From Candidatus Omnitrophota bacterium (GTDB taxonomy: Bacteria > Omnitrophota > Gorgyraeia > 2-01-FULL-45-10): a DNA stretch of 64,000 nt. Made by a program: the position numbers and the translations under genes. This document shows, piece by piece, positions 15,356 through 23,800 of the stretch; within the stretch, counting starts at the first letter, position 1; each line of letters opens with the position of its first letter. The stretch spans positions 1 through 64,000 of the forward strand of contig JBAZKM010000008.1 in assembly GCA_041650805.1 (NCBI GenBank), written 5' to 3'. The notes under the pieces are model-generated. The model had not been told where the DNA came from, did no database searches, and saw only the letters and a list, made by a program, of their open reading frames with translations.

Positions 15356-17536
15356 TTATACCAAAGGCGGCATGCCCAATGCCGGGTGTTTTACCTTCTC
15401 CAGGTATTCCACAAGCGCAGCCGCGTCGGTGGCCACCGTCTCGTCGGCGATCTTGCCGAAAAGGTCCGGCTCGCCTATCTCGGCGCACCGCTTCTTCAGC
15501 TTATCCGAAAGCGCCTCCTTGAGCTCCTTCGGCATCCAGACGACCCGCTTAAGCCCGCCTTCGGCAGATATGAACTTTTTGCTCGTTATATATAGACGCC
15601 CTACACCCAGGAAACCGGGCGTCTGCGCGCCGCCGCCGACGGAACTTGCCAGCGTCGTGAACTTCATCCCGGCCGGCGTCTCGCCCGCGTATTCCCTGTT
15701 CACCACCATGACACCGTTCGCCTCCGGCACTATCGCCACTATGCACTCGAAGCAGCCGCATGAAGTCATAGGCGAATCCATGATCGAGTATATCGACATC
15801 ACGGACGTCTTCTGGTGCGACTTATCCTTAACAAAATCGTTCACGCCGTGCCAGACGCCTTTTGGCGCGTCGAGCACCTTCCCCTTCTTGATCGGCTGGT
15901 TGCCGCCGGTGGGCGTTATCTCGTGCGCCGCCCTTGCGTCAAGCCATGAATATGCCCCGCACAGGCCCAGGCGCTCGGGGCTCACGACGCAGACATGGTC
16001 GGGGGCGAAACTCTGGCACAGCGTACAGCTGTAGAACGTGTCGACCGATTCGTCCGTCATGCCGGACAGCCGCTCATCGCGTGAGGCGAACGCCTTCCGC
16101 GCCTCGGGCAGCATCCTGTCGACGTCTTTCTTATCCGTATAGAGCGTCACCTGCACCTTGTCCACTATCGCGCCGTATTCATCGTGGAGCTTTGCGACCA
16201 GGATATCGCCGAAATGGCGTATATTGAATCCCGCCTTCCTGGCGTCTTTGGATATCCTCACCCAGTTCATGTCCCTCTGCCCCATATGGAATATCCCCAT
16301 CGCGTAATTCAGGAATTTGTGTATCTGCCGTTCCAGTATCGGCTCAAAGTCCATGTTCATCTTCCGTCCGGCGACCTCCACGAATATCCCGAGCGGGTAA
16401 CTGCCGCCCTCCGTCATCGCATCCGCCTCCGGGCCGACGACCTTTATCGCCCCGTCTTCGATCTCGTCCATCTTCTTCATCTTAAGATATTCGAAGGCGG
16501 CCGAATATTTCCCGCCGAACTGGACATACATATTCTCTTTCCGCACCCGCTCGCCCTCGAATGCCGCGGAGAACGGGACCGGTATGGGGACCTTGGCCAC
16601 CTTTATCTTTATCCCGCGCGCCTCGATCGCCTTCTGGACTATCTTCGAATGGTCCGGCTCTTTGACGAGGCATTCTTCGTGGGCGCATACCCCGGGGACC
16701 TTTATCTCGGGCAGGTCGAGGTCCGTTATGATGGGCACGCCCGCCGCGAGCGCCCCGCCGCCTGTCGCCGCCTTCACCTCATCCACGCCGCCCAGAAGCA
16801 GGACGAACGCCGGCACCCTCTCCCTTATATAATCGACGCACGCCCTGGTATTGCCGGCCTTTATCCCGCCGAACGTGAGCGCCGCCCTTATGGCAAAATT
16901 CAGGACGAATACTACGGAGATCGTATCCCGGCCGAACGGCACGACATACGACTCAAGCCCCATATGGAGCCCGCCCTCCTTGAGCTGCTCTATTATGCTG
17001 GTCCCGTCCACGTTACCGCCTACGAGCGTCAGGATGTTCCTCTTCTGCAGGTCGCGCACGATGCTGACCGCCGTTTTGGCGTCAGGCGCCTTGCCGAGCA
17101 CCACGGCTATACCGGCTATCCTGCCGTCGACGAGCTGTATGCCGAGAGACCTCAGTAGGGTATCGGAAAAAAATCCGGGACAGTCCTTCTGGGGTTCTTC
17201 GCCGTAAAGATACCTGAGGACGCAGATGATCTCCTCAGTCAATATGGCCGCGACGCCTGCATTGAGCGCGTCCTTCAGGAACGTATCCCACTTATCTTCG
17301 GCGGGGACCTTCGGCAGGAGCGTCTTGGCCGTGCCCAGCACCTTCCTGACATCCGCCAGAACCTTCACCTCCGCGCCCAGGAGCCCGTTGGCCAGCGGAA
17401 GATAAAATGCCGTTTCCGGGAACGCCACCGCCTGGCCTTCGCCCTTCTCTTTGATGGCCCTGGCCAGGAACTCTTCACCCTCTTTGACTATCTTCTCCGC
17501 GCCCTTCACTATGAGACCGGCTACAACTTTTGACAT
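15356..17536 (-). CDS. acsB: Acetyl-CoA synthase (CODH/ACS beta), 726 aa
   Basis: Condenses CO, the methyl group and CoA to acetyl-CoA at the Ni-Ni-4Fe4S A cluster. Cluster cysteines are C504, C507, C516 and C526 (SCTLCQSFAPDHVCVV then GLCGAYSW), and the distal nickel CGC motif is C593-G-C595; each is exactly two residues lower than in the Moorella enzyme. The full N-terminal domain that docks CO dehydrogenase in the bacterial complex is present (archaeal CdhC lacks it), so a CODH partner is expected elsewhere in the genome. A GGAGG site precedes the ATG. Confidence 0.97.
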   Translation of the reverse strand: MSKVVAGLIVKGAEKIVKEGEEFLARAIKEKGEGQAVAFPETAFYLPLANGLLGAEVKVLADVRKVLGTAKTLLPKVPAEDKWDTFLKDALNAGVAAILTEEIICVLRYLYGEEPQKDCPGFFSDTLLRSLGIQLVDGRIAGIAVVLGKAPDAKTAVSIVRDLQKRNILTLVGGNVDGTSIIEQLKEGGLHMGLESYVVPFGRDTISVVFVLNFAIRAALTFGGIKAGNTRACVDYIRERVPAFVLLLGGVDEVKAATGGGALAAGVPIITDLDLPEIKVPGVCAHEECLVKEPDHSKIVQKAIEARGIKIKVAKVPIPVPFSAAFEGERVRKENMYVQFGGKYSAAFEYLKMKKMDEIEDGAIKVVGPEADAMTEGGSYPLGIFVEVAGRKMNMDFEPILERQIHKFLNYAMGIFHMGQRDMNWVRISKDARKAGFNIRHFGDILVAKLHDEYGAIVDKVQVTLYTDKKDVDRMLPEARKAFASRDERLSGMTDESVDTFYSCTLCQSFAPDHVCVVSPERLGLCGAYSWLDARAAHEITPTGGNQPIKKGKVLDAPKGVWHGVNDFVKDKSHQKTSVMSIYSIMDSPMTSCGCFECIVAIVPEANGVMVVNREYAGETPAGMKFTTLASSVGGGAQTPGFLGVGRLYITSKKFISAEGGLKRVVWMPKELKEALSDKLKKRCAEIGEPDLFGKIADETVATDAAALVEYLEKVKHPALGMPPLV

Positions 17537-17550
17537 CGCTCCTCCTTGTT

Positions 17551-17634
17551 AGCTATCAGCTTTCAGCTGTCAGCTATCAGCAAAAGATCAAAAGCTGATA
17601 GCTGCTGAAAGCTGAAGACTGATAGCTGAAAGCT
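17551..17634. repeat. AGCTWTC heptamer array between metF and acsB
   Basis: Direct 7-bp units on the left, an A-rich centre and inverted units on the right give a long imperfect hairpin. Bases 17552-17598 are identical to 9898-9944. Confidence 0.85.
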
Positions 17635-17636
17635 AT

Positions 17637-18503
17637 TTAGATCCCCGCCGCGTCCAATACGAGCGGCACTTTCTTATCCCACCCTATCGGCATTATATGT
17701 ATGCCCTGACAGAGCGGCTTCAGTTCCTTTATGAGGCGGACGGCTATATCTATGGACGTCGCCGCCTTATCTTTCGTCGTCTCCATCTCCCTGATAAGAG
17801 CATCGGGCACGGATACGCCCGCTACGTTCTTATTCATATATTTTGCCATCCCGGCCGATTTCAGAAGGACGATGCCGGCAAATATGGCCGTCTTCAGGTG
17901 TTTCGCGCCCTCCAGGAATCTTTTGAACAGCTCCACATCGTATACCGCCTGCGTCTGGAAGAAGAGGGCGCCTGAGGCGATCTTCTTCTCCATCTTTATG
18001 ATCTCGGGTTCCAGGGGGTCCGCGCCGGGGTTCACGACGGCGCCGGCGCAGAATTTAGGCGTCCCCTTAAGGGGGTTCCCCTTCATGTCCTTCCCCGACT
18101 GGAGGGTCCTTATGACCTCCAGGAGCTGTACGGAACCGAGGTCAAAGACCGGCTTCGCTTCGGGATGGTCCCCGAGCGTAGGATAATCCCCTGTGAGGGC
18201 CAGGACATTTTCAATGCCCAGGACGGATGCCGATAGGAGGTCCGACTGCAAGGCAAGCCGGTTCCTGTCCCTGCACGTCACCTGGAATATGGGCTCATGG
18301 CCGCGTTGTTTCAAGAGATGGCATACGGCCAGGGACCCCAGGCGCATCACCGAGCTCTGGAGGTCGGTGACGTTTATCGCGTCGACCCTCCCCTTTATGA
18401 GGTCGGCATCGTCGAGCATCTCTTTGATGTCGATGCCCTTGGGCGGCCCTATTTCGCTCGTTACGATAAATTTCCCGGCCTTTACCTTGTCGCAGAAGGT
18501 CAT
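17637..18503 (-). CDS. metF: Methylenetetrahydrofolate reductase, 288 aa
   Basis: Reduces methylene-THF to methyl-THF, the last step of the methyl branch. It is a TIM barrel with TSEIGPPKG near the start, NVTDLQSSVMRLGSLA, QVTCRDRNRLALQSDLL and VLALTGDYPTLGDHPEA, and FFQTQAVYDVELFKRF towards the end. Length fits the short bacterial type. The partner metV gene, present in many acetogens, is not next to it. It overlaps folD by four bases. Confidence 0.93.
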   Translation of the reverse strand: MTFCDKVKAGKFIVTSEIGPPKGIDIKEMLDDADLIKGRVDAINVTDLQSSVMRLGSLAVCHLLKQRGHEPIFQVTCRDRNRLALQSDLLSASVLGIENVLALTGDYPTLGDHPEAKPVFDLGSVQLLEVIRTLQSGKDMKGNPLKGTPKFCAGAVVNPGADPLEPEIIKMEKKIASGALFFQTQAVYDVELFKRFLEGAKHLKTAIFAGIVLLKSAGMAKYMNKNVAGVSVPDALIREMETTKDKAATSIDIAVRLIKELKPLCQGIHIMPIGWDKKVPLVLDAAGI

Positions 18504-19369
18504 TTTTGCCTCGCCCCGGCCTGGCTCTTGTACAGCTCGACCGTATTGCGCATCAGGATCGTGGTCGTTAAAGGGCCGACGCCGCCCGGGACAGGCGTTA
18601 TGGACCCCGCCCTTTGCGACGCGGCTTCGAACTCTACGTCCCCGACTATCTTATCGCCCACGCGGTTTATACCAACGTCCACTACGACAGCGCCCTCTTT
18701 CACCCATTCGCCCTTTATCAGGCCCGCCTTCCCTACCGCCACTACGAGTATCTCGCCGCGCTTCACGTGGTCGGCCAGGACACCGCGCTCGCCCGTTGCT
18801 ATATGGCACACGGTGGTGGTGACAAATTTGTTCAGGAGCATCAGAGAGAGGGGTTTGCCTACTATCTCCGAATGGCCCACTATGACCGCCTCTTTGCCGT
18901 AAAGCTTCATCCCGGTCGACTCCAGCAGTTCCATGACAGCCATAGCCGTGCATGGCCCGACCTTATAATTCCCGAGGGTTATCCTCCCCAGGTTCTCGGG
19001 ATGCATCCCCTCCGCGTCCTTCTCCGGTGAAATGAGGTTGACCAACCCCTTGGCGTCTATCCCCTTCGGGACGGGGAGCTGGAGTATGACGGCGGTGACC
19101 GTTTCGTCCCTGTTAAGGTCCCCTATCAGCCGTTCGGCCTCGGGTCCCGTTACCATGCCGGGTATCACTTTCAACTCGTACTCTATTCCGAGCCCTTCCG
19201 CGACCTTCTTCTGCGCCTTTACATATACCGCGGAAGACGCATTCTCGCCTATCTGGACCGCGACCAGCTTCGGGCCCCGGCCGTACTTTGCCTTGAGTTC
19301 GGCGACCTCTTTCGCCAGCGATCCTTTTATCTTCTCAGCTATAGGCTTCCCTTCTAAAAGCGTCGACAT
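18500..19369 (-). CDS. folD: Methylene-THF dehydrogenase/methenyl-THF cyclohydrolase, 289 aa
   Basis: A bifunctional enzyme of the methyl branch that also supplies methylene-THF for PanB. Visible are YVKAQKKVAEGLGI with the catalytic lysine, VILQLPVPKGID, SPEKDAEGMHPENLG, the nucleotide-binding VGHSEIVGKPLSLMLLNK, and TPVPGGVGPLTTTILMRN at the end. Length is normal. It lies between fchA and metF. Confidence 0.96.
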   Translation of the reverse strand: MSTLLEGKPIAEKIKGSLAKEVAELKAKYGRGPKLVAVQIGENASSAVYVKAQKKVAEGLGIEYELKVIPGMVTGPEAERLIGDLNRDETVTAVILQLPVPKGIDAKGLVNLISPEKDAEGMHPENLGRITLGNYKVGPCTAMAVMELLESTGMKLYGKEAVIVGHSEIVGKPLSLMLLNKFVTTTVCHIATGERGVLADHVKRGEILVVAVGKAGLIKGEWVKEGAVVVDVGINRVGDKIVGDVEFEAASQRAGSITPVPGGVGPLTTTILMRNTVELYKSQAGARQK

Positions 19370-19379
19370 CTCATTCTCC

Positions 19380-19988
19380 TTATTTCGATATTACGTCCTC
19401 GCACCTTTCCAGTATCTCCTCTTTCAGACGCTTCATCTCTCCCTCCAGAGGCGACAGAGACCTGTGGACCGTGCCTATGTAGGCCGTATCCTTCATGTAT
19501 TTGAGGTTGATATAGACATTGAACTTTGCGGAGAGGAACGCCCCCTCAAGCATTATTGCCGCGATCGCCGTGTCTGTGACGAGGTTCTTGTTCCCGCTCT
19601 CCGCAAGCACCCCGCACAGCCTGAGGCATTCCGATGCTATCTTACATATCTCGAACGGGACGGCCGCCGCCTCTTTATAGGCCTTCTCCAGTTCCGGCGA
19701 ATTTTTCTGGAGCGTCTTCATCGCGTTCGACAGCTTTCCGTACGCCTCGACATCCCGGTCCACCAGCTCTTCGAGCTCGTCCCGAAAATTCCCTGCCTTT
19801 ACCAGGAGGTCCGCTATCTTCTTCTCGGCATCCTTATATTTCGGGTTCCCAACGGTATAGTTGGCGACCATAGAGATGAGCGCGACACCCGTTGCCGCGC
19901 TCAACGCCGCGGCACTCCCGCCCCCGGGAGCCGGTTTCCGCGCCGCGAGGTCATCGAGATACGTCTTTATCGATCTTTCGATGTACAT
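19380..19988 (-). CDS. fchA: Formimino-THF cyclodeaminase/methenyl-THF cyclohydrolase family protein, 202 aa
   Basis: An all-helical FTCD-C domain protein with the glycine-rich APGGGSAAALSAATGVAL segment near the start. In acetogens the stand-alone version converts formyl-THF to methenyl-THF, and the position between fhs and folD supports that use. Because FolD can also have cyclohydrolase activity, the two may share the step. Confidence 0.9.
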   Translation of the reverse strand: MYIERSIKTYLDDLAARKPAPGGGSAAALSAATGVALISMVANYTVGNPKYKDAEKKIADLLVKAGNFRDELEELVDRDVEAYGKLSNAMKTLQKNSPELEKAYKEAAAVPFEICKIASECLRLCGVLAESGNKNLVTDTAIAAIMLEGAFLSAKFNVYINLKYMKDTAYIGTVHRSLSPLEGEMKRLKEEILERCEDVISK

Positions 19989-19989
19989 A

Positions 19990-21678
19990 TCATATCCCCT
20001 TTATATTTCCTTTGGAGTCGATGCCCACCTTCTCGCCCAGCGGCCGGGACGGTAAACTCGGCATCGTCATTATATTCCCGCACAGAGGCGAGATGAACCC
20101 CGCACCCGCAAAGAGGCGCGCGCCCCGGACGGGCAGGTCAAAATGGCGGGGCCGTCCTTTGAGGGAAGGGTCGTGCGAAAGGGAGAGGTGCGTCTTGGCC
20201 ATGCATACGGGGAATCTTCCAAAGCCCAGCCCTTCCCAGAGCGCGATATCCGATTCGGCAACGGCTCCGTACTGGACGCTCCTGGCCCCGTACATCTTCT
20301 TTGCTATCGTCTCTATCTTATCCTTTATCGGGAGGCCGGCAGGATATAAAAATCTGAAATTCCGCCTGGCGCCGCTCGCCCTGACGACCGCCTCCGCCAG
20401 CTCGATCCCGCCCCCGGAACCATGACGGTAAAGCTCGCTCACCGCGCAGGCGAAAGCGCCGGCGGCGCCGGAACGCCTCTTCACGGTCTCGATCTCCCGT
20501 TTCGTATCGCTCCCGAACCTGTTTATGGCCACAACGCACGGTATGCCGAACGTCTTTACATTCTCTATCTGCTTTTCCAGGTTTGCGCATCCTTCTTCAA
20601 GGGCACCTATATCCTCTTTCAGGAGACCCTTATCGAGAGGCCTGCCGGGCGAGACCTTGAAACGGCCCGAATGCGCCTTCAGTGCCCTTACGGAGGAGAC
20701 GAGAACGGCTACATCCGGGACGAGGCGTCCGTATCTGCACTTTATATCGAAGAACTTCTCGGCCCCGCAATCTACCCCGAAACCGGATTCTGTAACGACA
20801 AAATCGGCCGTCTTGAGCGCTATCTTATCGGCGATAACGGAACTGTTCCCGTGCAGTATATTCGCGAACGGGCCCGCGTGTATTAGGCACGGTGTATGCT
20901 CAAGCGTCTGTACGAGCGTCGGCTTTATGGCGTCCTTCAGGAGGGCCGTCATAGCGCCGGCCACCTTGAGGTCGGCGCAGGTCACGGGCTCCCCATCTTC
21001 TGTAAGGGCCACCACTATCTTGGAGATACGCCTGTAAAGCTCCGGCAATGAATCGGCGAGCGCAAGTATGGCCATGATCTCGCTCGCCGCCGTAATGTCG
21101 AACCTGGAGGAGCGCTCGATGCCCGATTCGCCTCCGCCAACGCCCACCCTGACATGTCTCAGTGACCGGTCGCTTACGTCGACCACCCTGTCCCAGAATA
21201 TACGCTCCCTGTCTATGCCGAGTTTGTTGCCCCTGTAAATATGGTTATCGAGGAACGCGGCCAGCAGGTTGTGGGCCGCCGTCACGGCATGGAAATCGCC
21301 GGTCAGGTGCAGGCTTATGTCGTCCCTCGGGACGACCTGGGAGAGCCCGCCGCCGGTCCCGCCGCCCTTTATGCCGAATAGAGGCCCGAGCGACGACTGC
21401 CTTATCGTAGAGACGGACCTCCTGCCCAGACGGTTCAGGGCCATCGAGAGGCCTATGGTGGTAACGGTCTTACCTTCGCCGAGAGGCGTCGGGGTGATCC
21501 CCGTCACCACTACGTAGGTGCCCGTTTTACGGGAAGCGGTCTTATCCAGGATCTCAAGCGAGACCTTGGCTTTATATCTGCCGCAGGGCTCGAGATATCT
21601 CTTCCCTATGCCTGATGCGGAGGCGATCGACTCTATAGGTTTCAATACGGCTCTTCGCGCGATCTCGTGATCTTTCAT
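19990..21678 (-). CDS. fhs: Formate-tetrahydrofolate ligase, 562 aa
   Basis: Activates formate with ATP onto THF, entry to the methyl branch. The P-loop TPLGEGKTVTTIGLSMAL is near residue 68, followed by GIKGGGTGGGLSQVVP and LTGDFHAVTAAHNLLAAF, all highly conserved. Length is normal. It is the first gene of the 18-kb operon. A promoter ends just before it, leaving a leader of at most about 16 bases and no clear ribosome-binding site. Confidence 0.97.
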   Translation of the reverse strand: MKDHEIARRAVLKPIESIASASGIGKRYLEPCGRYKAKVSLEILDKTASRKTGTYVVVTGITPTPLGEGKTVTTIGLSMALNRLGRRSVSTIRQSSLGPLFGIKGGGTGGGLSQVVPRDDISLHLTGDFHAVTAAHNLLAAFLDNHIYRGNKLGIDRERIFWDRVVDVSDRSLRHVRVGVGGGESGIERSSRFDITAASEIMAILALADSLPELYRRISKIVVALTEDGEPVTCADLKVAGAMTALLKDAIKPTLVQTLEHTPCLIHAGPFANILHGNSSVIADKIALKTADFVVTESGFGVDCGAEKFFDIKCRYGRLVPDVAVLVSSVRALKAHSGRFKVSPGRPLDKGLLKEDIGALEEGCANLEKQIENVKTFGIPCVVAINRFGSDTKREIETVKRRSGAAGAFACAVSELYRHGSGGGIELAEAVVRASGARRNFRFLYPAGLPIKDKIETIAKKMYGARSVQYGAVAESDIALWEGLGFGRFPVCMAKTHLSLSHDPSLKGRPRHFDLPVRGARLFAGAGFISPLCGNIMTMPSLPSRPLGEKVGIDSKGNIKGI

Positions 21679-21700
21679 ATGATATTATATTAAGGTAATC

Positions 21701-21729
21701 ATTTTATTATAAAGTCACAGATGGGTCAA
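21701..21729 (-). promoter_or_regulatory. Promoter of the fhs-larE operon
   Basis: On the minus strand, TTGACC (21724-21729), 17 bp, TAAAAT (21701-21706). A better -10 (TATAAT, 21684-21689) with a poor -35 would make the message leaderless at the ATG at 21678. Confidence 0.55.
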
Positions 21730-21735
21730 CAGAAT

Positions 21736-22325
21736 TTACTTGGCTAGACAATCCCTGACAGGCCTGAATGAGCGGCGGTGGATCGGTGAGGGGCCGTGTG
21801 CCTTAAGGCTCTCTTTGTGGGCGCGGGTGGGATACCCTTTATGTCTCGAAAAACCGTACTGCGGGTATACCCTGTCGTATTCGACCATTAGACGGTCTCT
21901 TGTGACCTTGGCGACTATTGAGGCGGCGGCTATTGATAAACTCTTGGAATCGCCCGAGACGATGCATCGGGAACCGCAGCGGGACCTTATCTTCATGTTG
22001 CCGTCAACGAGGATGTAATCCGGAGGGACTGACAGATTGGCCAGGGCGATCTCCATCGCCTTCATGGTGGCCCGGTAGATATTTATGTCATCGATCGTCT
22101 TCTCGTCCACTATCCCGACGCCGACAACGGATTTTTCCAGGATCTCCCGGTAGGCCCTCTCCCGCTGTGCGGAAGAGAGTTTTTTTGAATCATTCACCGT
22201 CGTCCTGAGGTCGAAGTCCTTCAGGATGACTGCGCCTGCGACGACAGGCCCGGCCAGCGGGCCGCGGCCGGCTTCGTCGATACCGGCTATCGACTTATAG
22301 CCTGCCCTATTTAGACGCTTCTCCT
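21736..22325 (-). CDS. rnhB: Ribonuclease HII, start uncertain
   Basis: Removes ribonucleotides and RNA primers from DNA-RNA hybrids. The core motifs are GIDEAGRGPLAGPVV, NDSKKLS, LVDGNMKI and AAASIVAKVTRDRL. The 3' boundary is firm. At the 5' side the open frame runs back to 22506 through rplS, giving an improbable basic N-terminal extension. Family alignment places the start near LLQEKRLNRAGYKS, around 22322-22328, where this frame has only CTG codons and no ATG, GTG or TTG. The coordinate given is therefore approximate. Translation may reinitiate from rplS. Confidence 0.85.
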
Positions 22326-22729
22326 GCAGGAGCAGTCGGTGTCTCAGGAGACGCCGGCGCGCCTGACTCCGCGTGCTCGATCTTCTCTTCAACTCTGGTC
22401 GCCTTCCCGATCTTCTTTTTAAGGTAGTACAGCTTCGCCCTTCTGACATCGCCCTTTTTGGCAAGACGGATGCTATCGATCGAAGGCGAATGTAACGGGA
22501 GGACAAGCTCCACCCCTTCTCCGTAGGATATCTTCCTGACGGTTATCGTCTCGTTCAGGCCTGAGCCCTGGCGCCCGATCAGTATCCCCTCGAACGTCTG
22601 GATCCTGGACTTCCCTTCCTCGACGATCTTAAGCTGGACGTCTAAAGTGTCGCCGATGTTGAAAGCGCCAATATCTTTCTTCATATATTTCGCTTCCATC
22701 AATTTGATGAGTTTATGCATGTTTTTCAT
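22307..22729 (-). CDS. rplS: 50S ribosomal protein L19, 140 aa
   Basis: Binds at the subunit interface. Core motifs are FNIGDTLDVQLKIVEEGKSR, QTFEGILIGRQGSGLNETIT and KKGDVRRAKLYYLKKKIGKA. It has an acidic, Ala/Pro-rich C-terminal tail (about 25 residues) beyond the usual end. Its ATG overlaps the end of trmD by 17 bases; an internal ATG at 22720 would also be possible. Confidence 0.95.
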   Translation of the reverse strand: MKNMHKLIKLMEAKYMKKDIGAFNIGDTLDVQLKIVEEGKSRIQTFEGILIGRQGSGLNETITVRKISYGEGVELVLPLHSPSIDSIRLAKKGDVRRAKLYYLKKKIGKATRVEEKIEHAESGAPASPETPTAPAGEASK

Positions 22730-23444
22730 CCTTTCTATTACTTGCCTCTTGACCCTTTATCCTCAGTAGATCGGGTCTTCGCTCTCTGGTACGTTCAGTC
22801 GCTTCTCTCTTCCGCCATTCCGCTATCTTCTTATGGTCGCCGCTTATCAATATATCGGGGACCTTCATACCCTTGAACTCCGCAGGACGCGTATACTGCG
22901 GATATTCCAACAGTCCGCTCTCGAACGACTCGTCCTTGACCGACTCATTATGCCCGAGGACTCCCGGGATGAGCCGCACTATAGAATCTATAAGGACGAG
23001 CGCCGGCAGCTCTCCGCATGTCAATATATAATCGCCTATCGATATCTCCTCGTCGGCAAACCCGCGTATCCGCTCGTCAAAACCTTCGTAGTGCCCGCAG
23101 ACGAGGATGATCCGTTTGTATCGCGCGAGCCGCTTCACCGCCTTCTGTTCCAGCTTCTTCCCCTGCGGCGTCAACAATACTACCCGACACCCTATACCCG
23201 ATACCCTATACCCTTTCTTCAGTTCTCTCAGCGCCCGATACACCGGCTCGACCTTCATCACCATGCCTGCGCCGCCGCCGAACGGCTTATCGTCAGCCGT
23301 CCTGTGCGCGTCATCCGTCCAGTCGCGCAGGTTATGGACCTTTATCGCAACGAGCCGTTTCGCCTGGGCCCTCTTCAGCATCGATTCGCCCAGGATATTC
23401 GGGAACATGGCCGGGAAGAGCGTCAGGACGTCTATCCGCATCAT
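22713..23444 (-). CDS. trmD: tRNA (guanine-N1-)-methyltransferase, 243 aa
   Basis: Methylates G37 next to the anticodon. SPOUT-fold motifs are visible: KPFGGGAGMVMKVEPVYRAL, GHYEGFDERI, EISIGDYILTCGELPALVLI and LLEYPQYTRPAEF. Between the first two there is an extra peptide (GYRVSGIGCRV) encoded by a 7-bp repeat array (23182-23214). The insert falls in a loop and keeps the frame. Usual order rpsP-trmD-rplS, but without rimM. Confidence 0.95.
   Translation of the reverse strand: MMRIDVLTLFPAMFPNILGESMLKRAQAKRLVAIKVHNLRDWTDDAHRTADDKPFGGGAGMVMKVEPVYRALRELKKGYRVSGIGCRVVLLTPQGKKLEQKAVKRLARYKRIILVCGHYEGFDERIRGFADEEISIGDYILTCGELPALVLIDSIVRLIPGVLGHNESVKDESFESGLLEYPQYTRPAEFKGMKVPDILISGDHKKIAEWRKREATERTRERRPDLLRIKGQEASNRKDEKHA
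23182..23214. repeat. ATACCCK heptamer array inside trmD
   Basis: About four units of a 7-bp motif (acccgac, accctat, acccgat, accctat). The same motif occurs inside queA at 42151-42180 and gives the same peptide RVSGIG. Confidence 0.8.
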
Positions 23445-23454
23445 GGGATACGCC

Positions 23455-23715
23455 TTACTTTTTCGCCGCCGGCTTCTTGATCCCCTGCTTCTTCAAAAGC
23501 GTCGCCACTATAGGCGTCGGCACGGCGCCCACACCGAGCCAGTATTCCGCGCGCTCTTTATCCACCCTCACCGTTGCCGGGTCGGTCTTCGGATCGTAGG
23601 AGCCGAGTATCTCTATCGATTTGCTGTCCCTGGCCCTGCGCTTGTCCATGACGACGATCTTGTGGGCCGGCTTCTTCTTCGCCCCGATCCTCTTAAGTCG
23701 TATTACTGCTGGCAT
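23455..23715 (-). CDS. rpsP: 30S ribosomal protein S16, 86 aa
   Basis: Starts with PAVIRLKRIGAKKKPAHKIV and contains GSYDPKTDPATVRVDKERA and YWLGVGAVPT, typical of S16. A GAGGA site precedes the ATG. It begins the ribosomal group after an 85-base spacer with a repeat array that separates it from murA. Confidence 0.96.
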   Translation of the reverse strand: MPAVIRLKRIGAKKKPAHKIVVMDKRRARDSKSIEILGSYDPKTDPATVRVDKERAEYWLGVGAVPTPIVATLLKKQGIKKPAAKK

Positions 23716-23739
23716 TTTTCCTCCTCGTTATAAACTAGT

Positions 23740-23797
23740 GGTCTATAGTCCATGGTCCATAGTCCACGGTAAAAATTAACTGTGGACCGTTGACGGT
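23740..23797. repeat. GTCCAYRG heptamer array between murA and rpsP
   Basis: Direct units of gtccatR and then inverted gtggacY units separated by a short A-rich spacer, giving an imperfect hairpin. Confidence 0.8.
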
Positions 23798-23800
23798 GGA

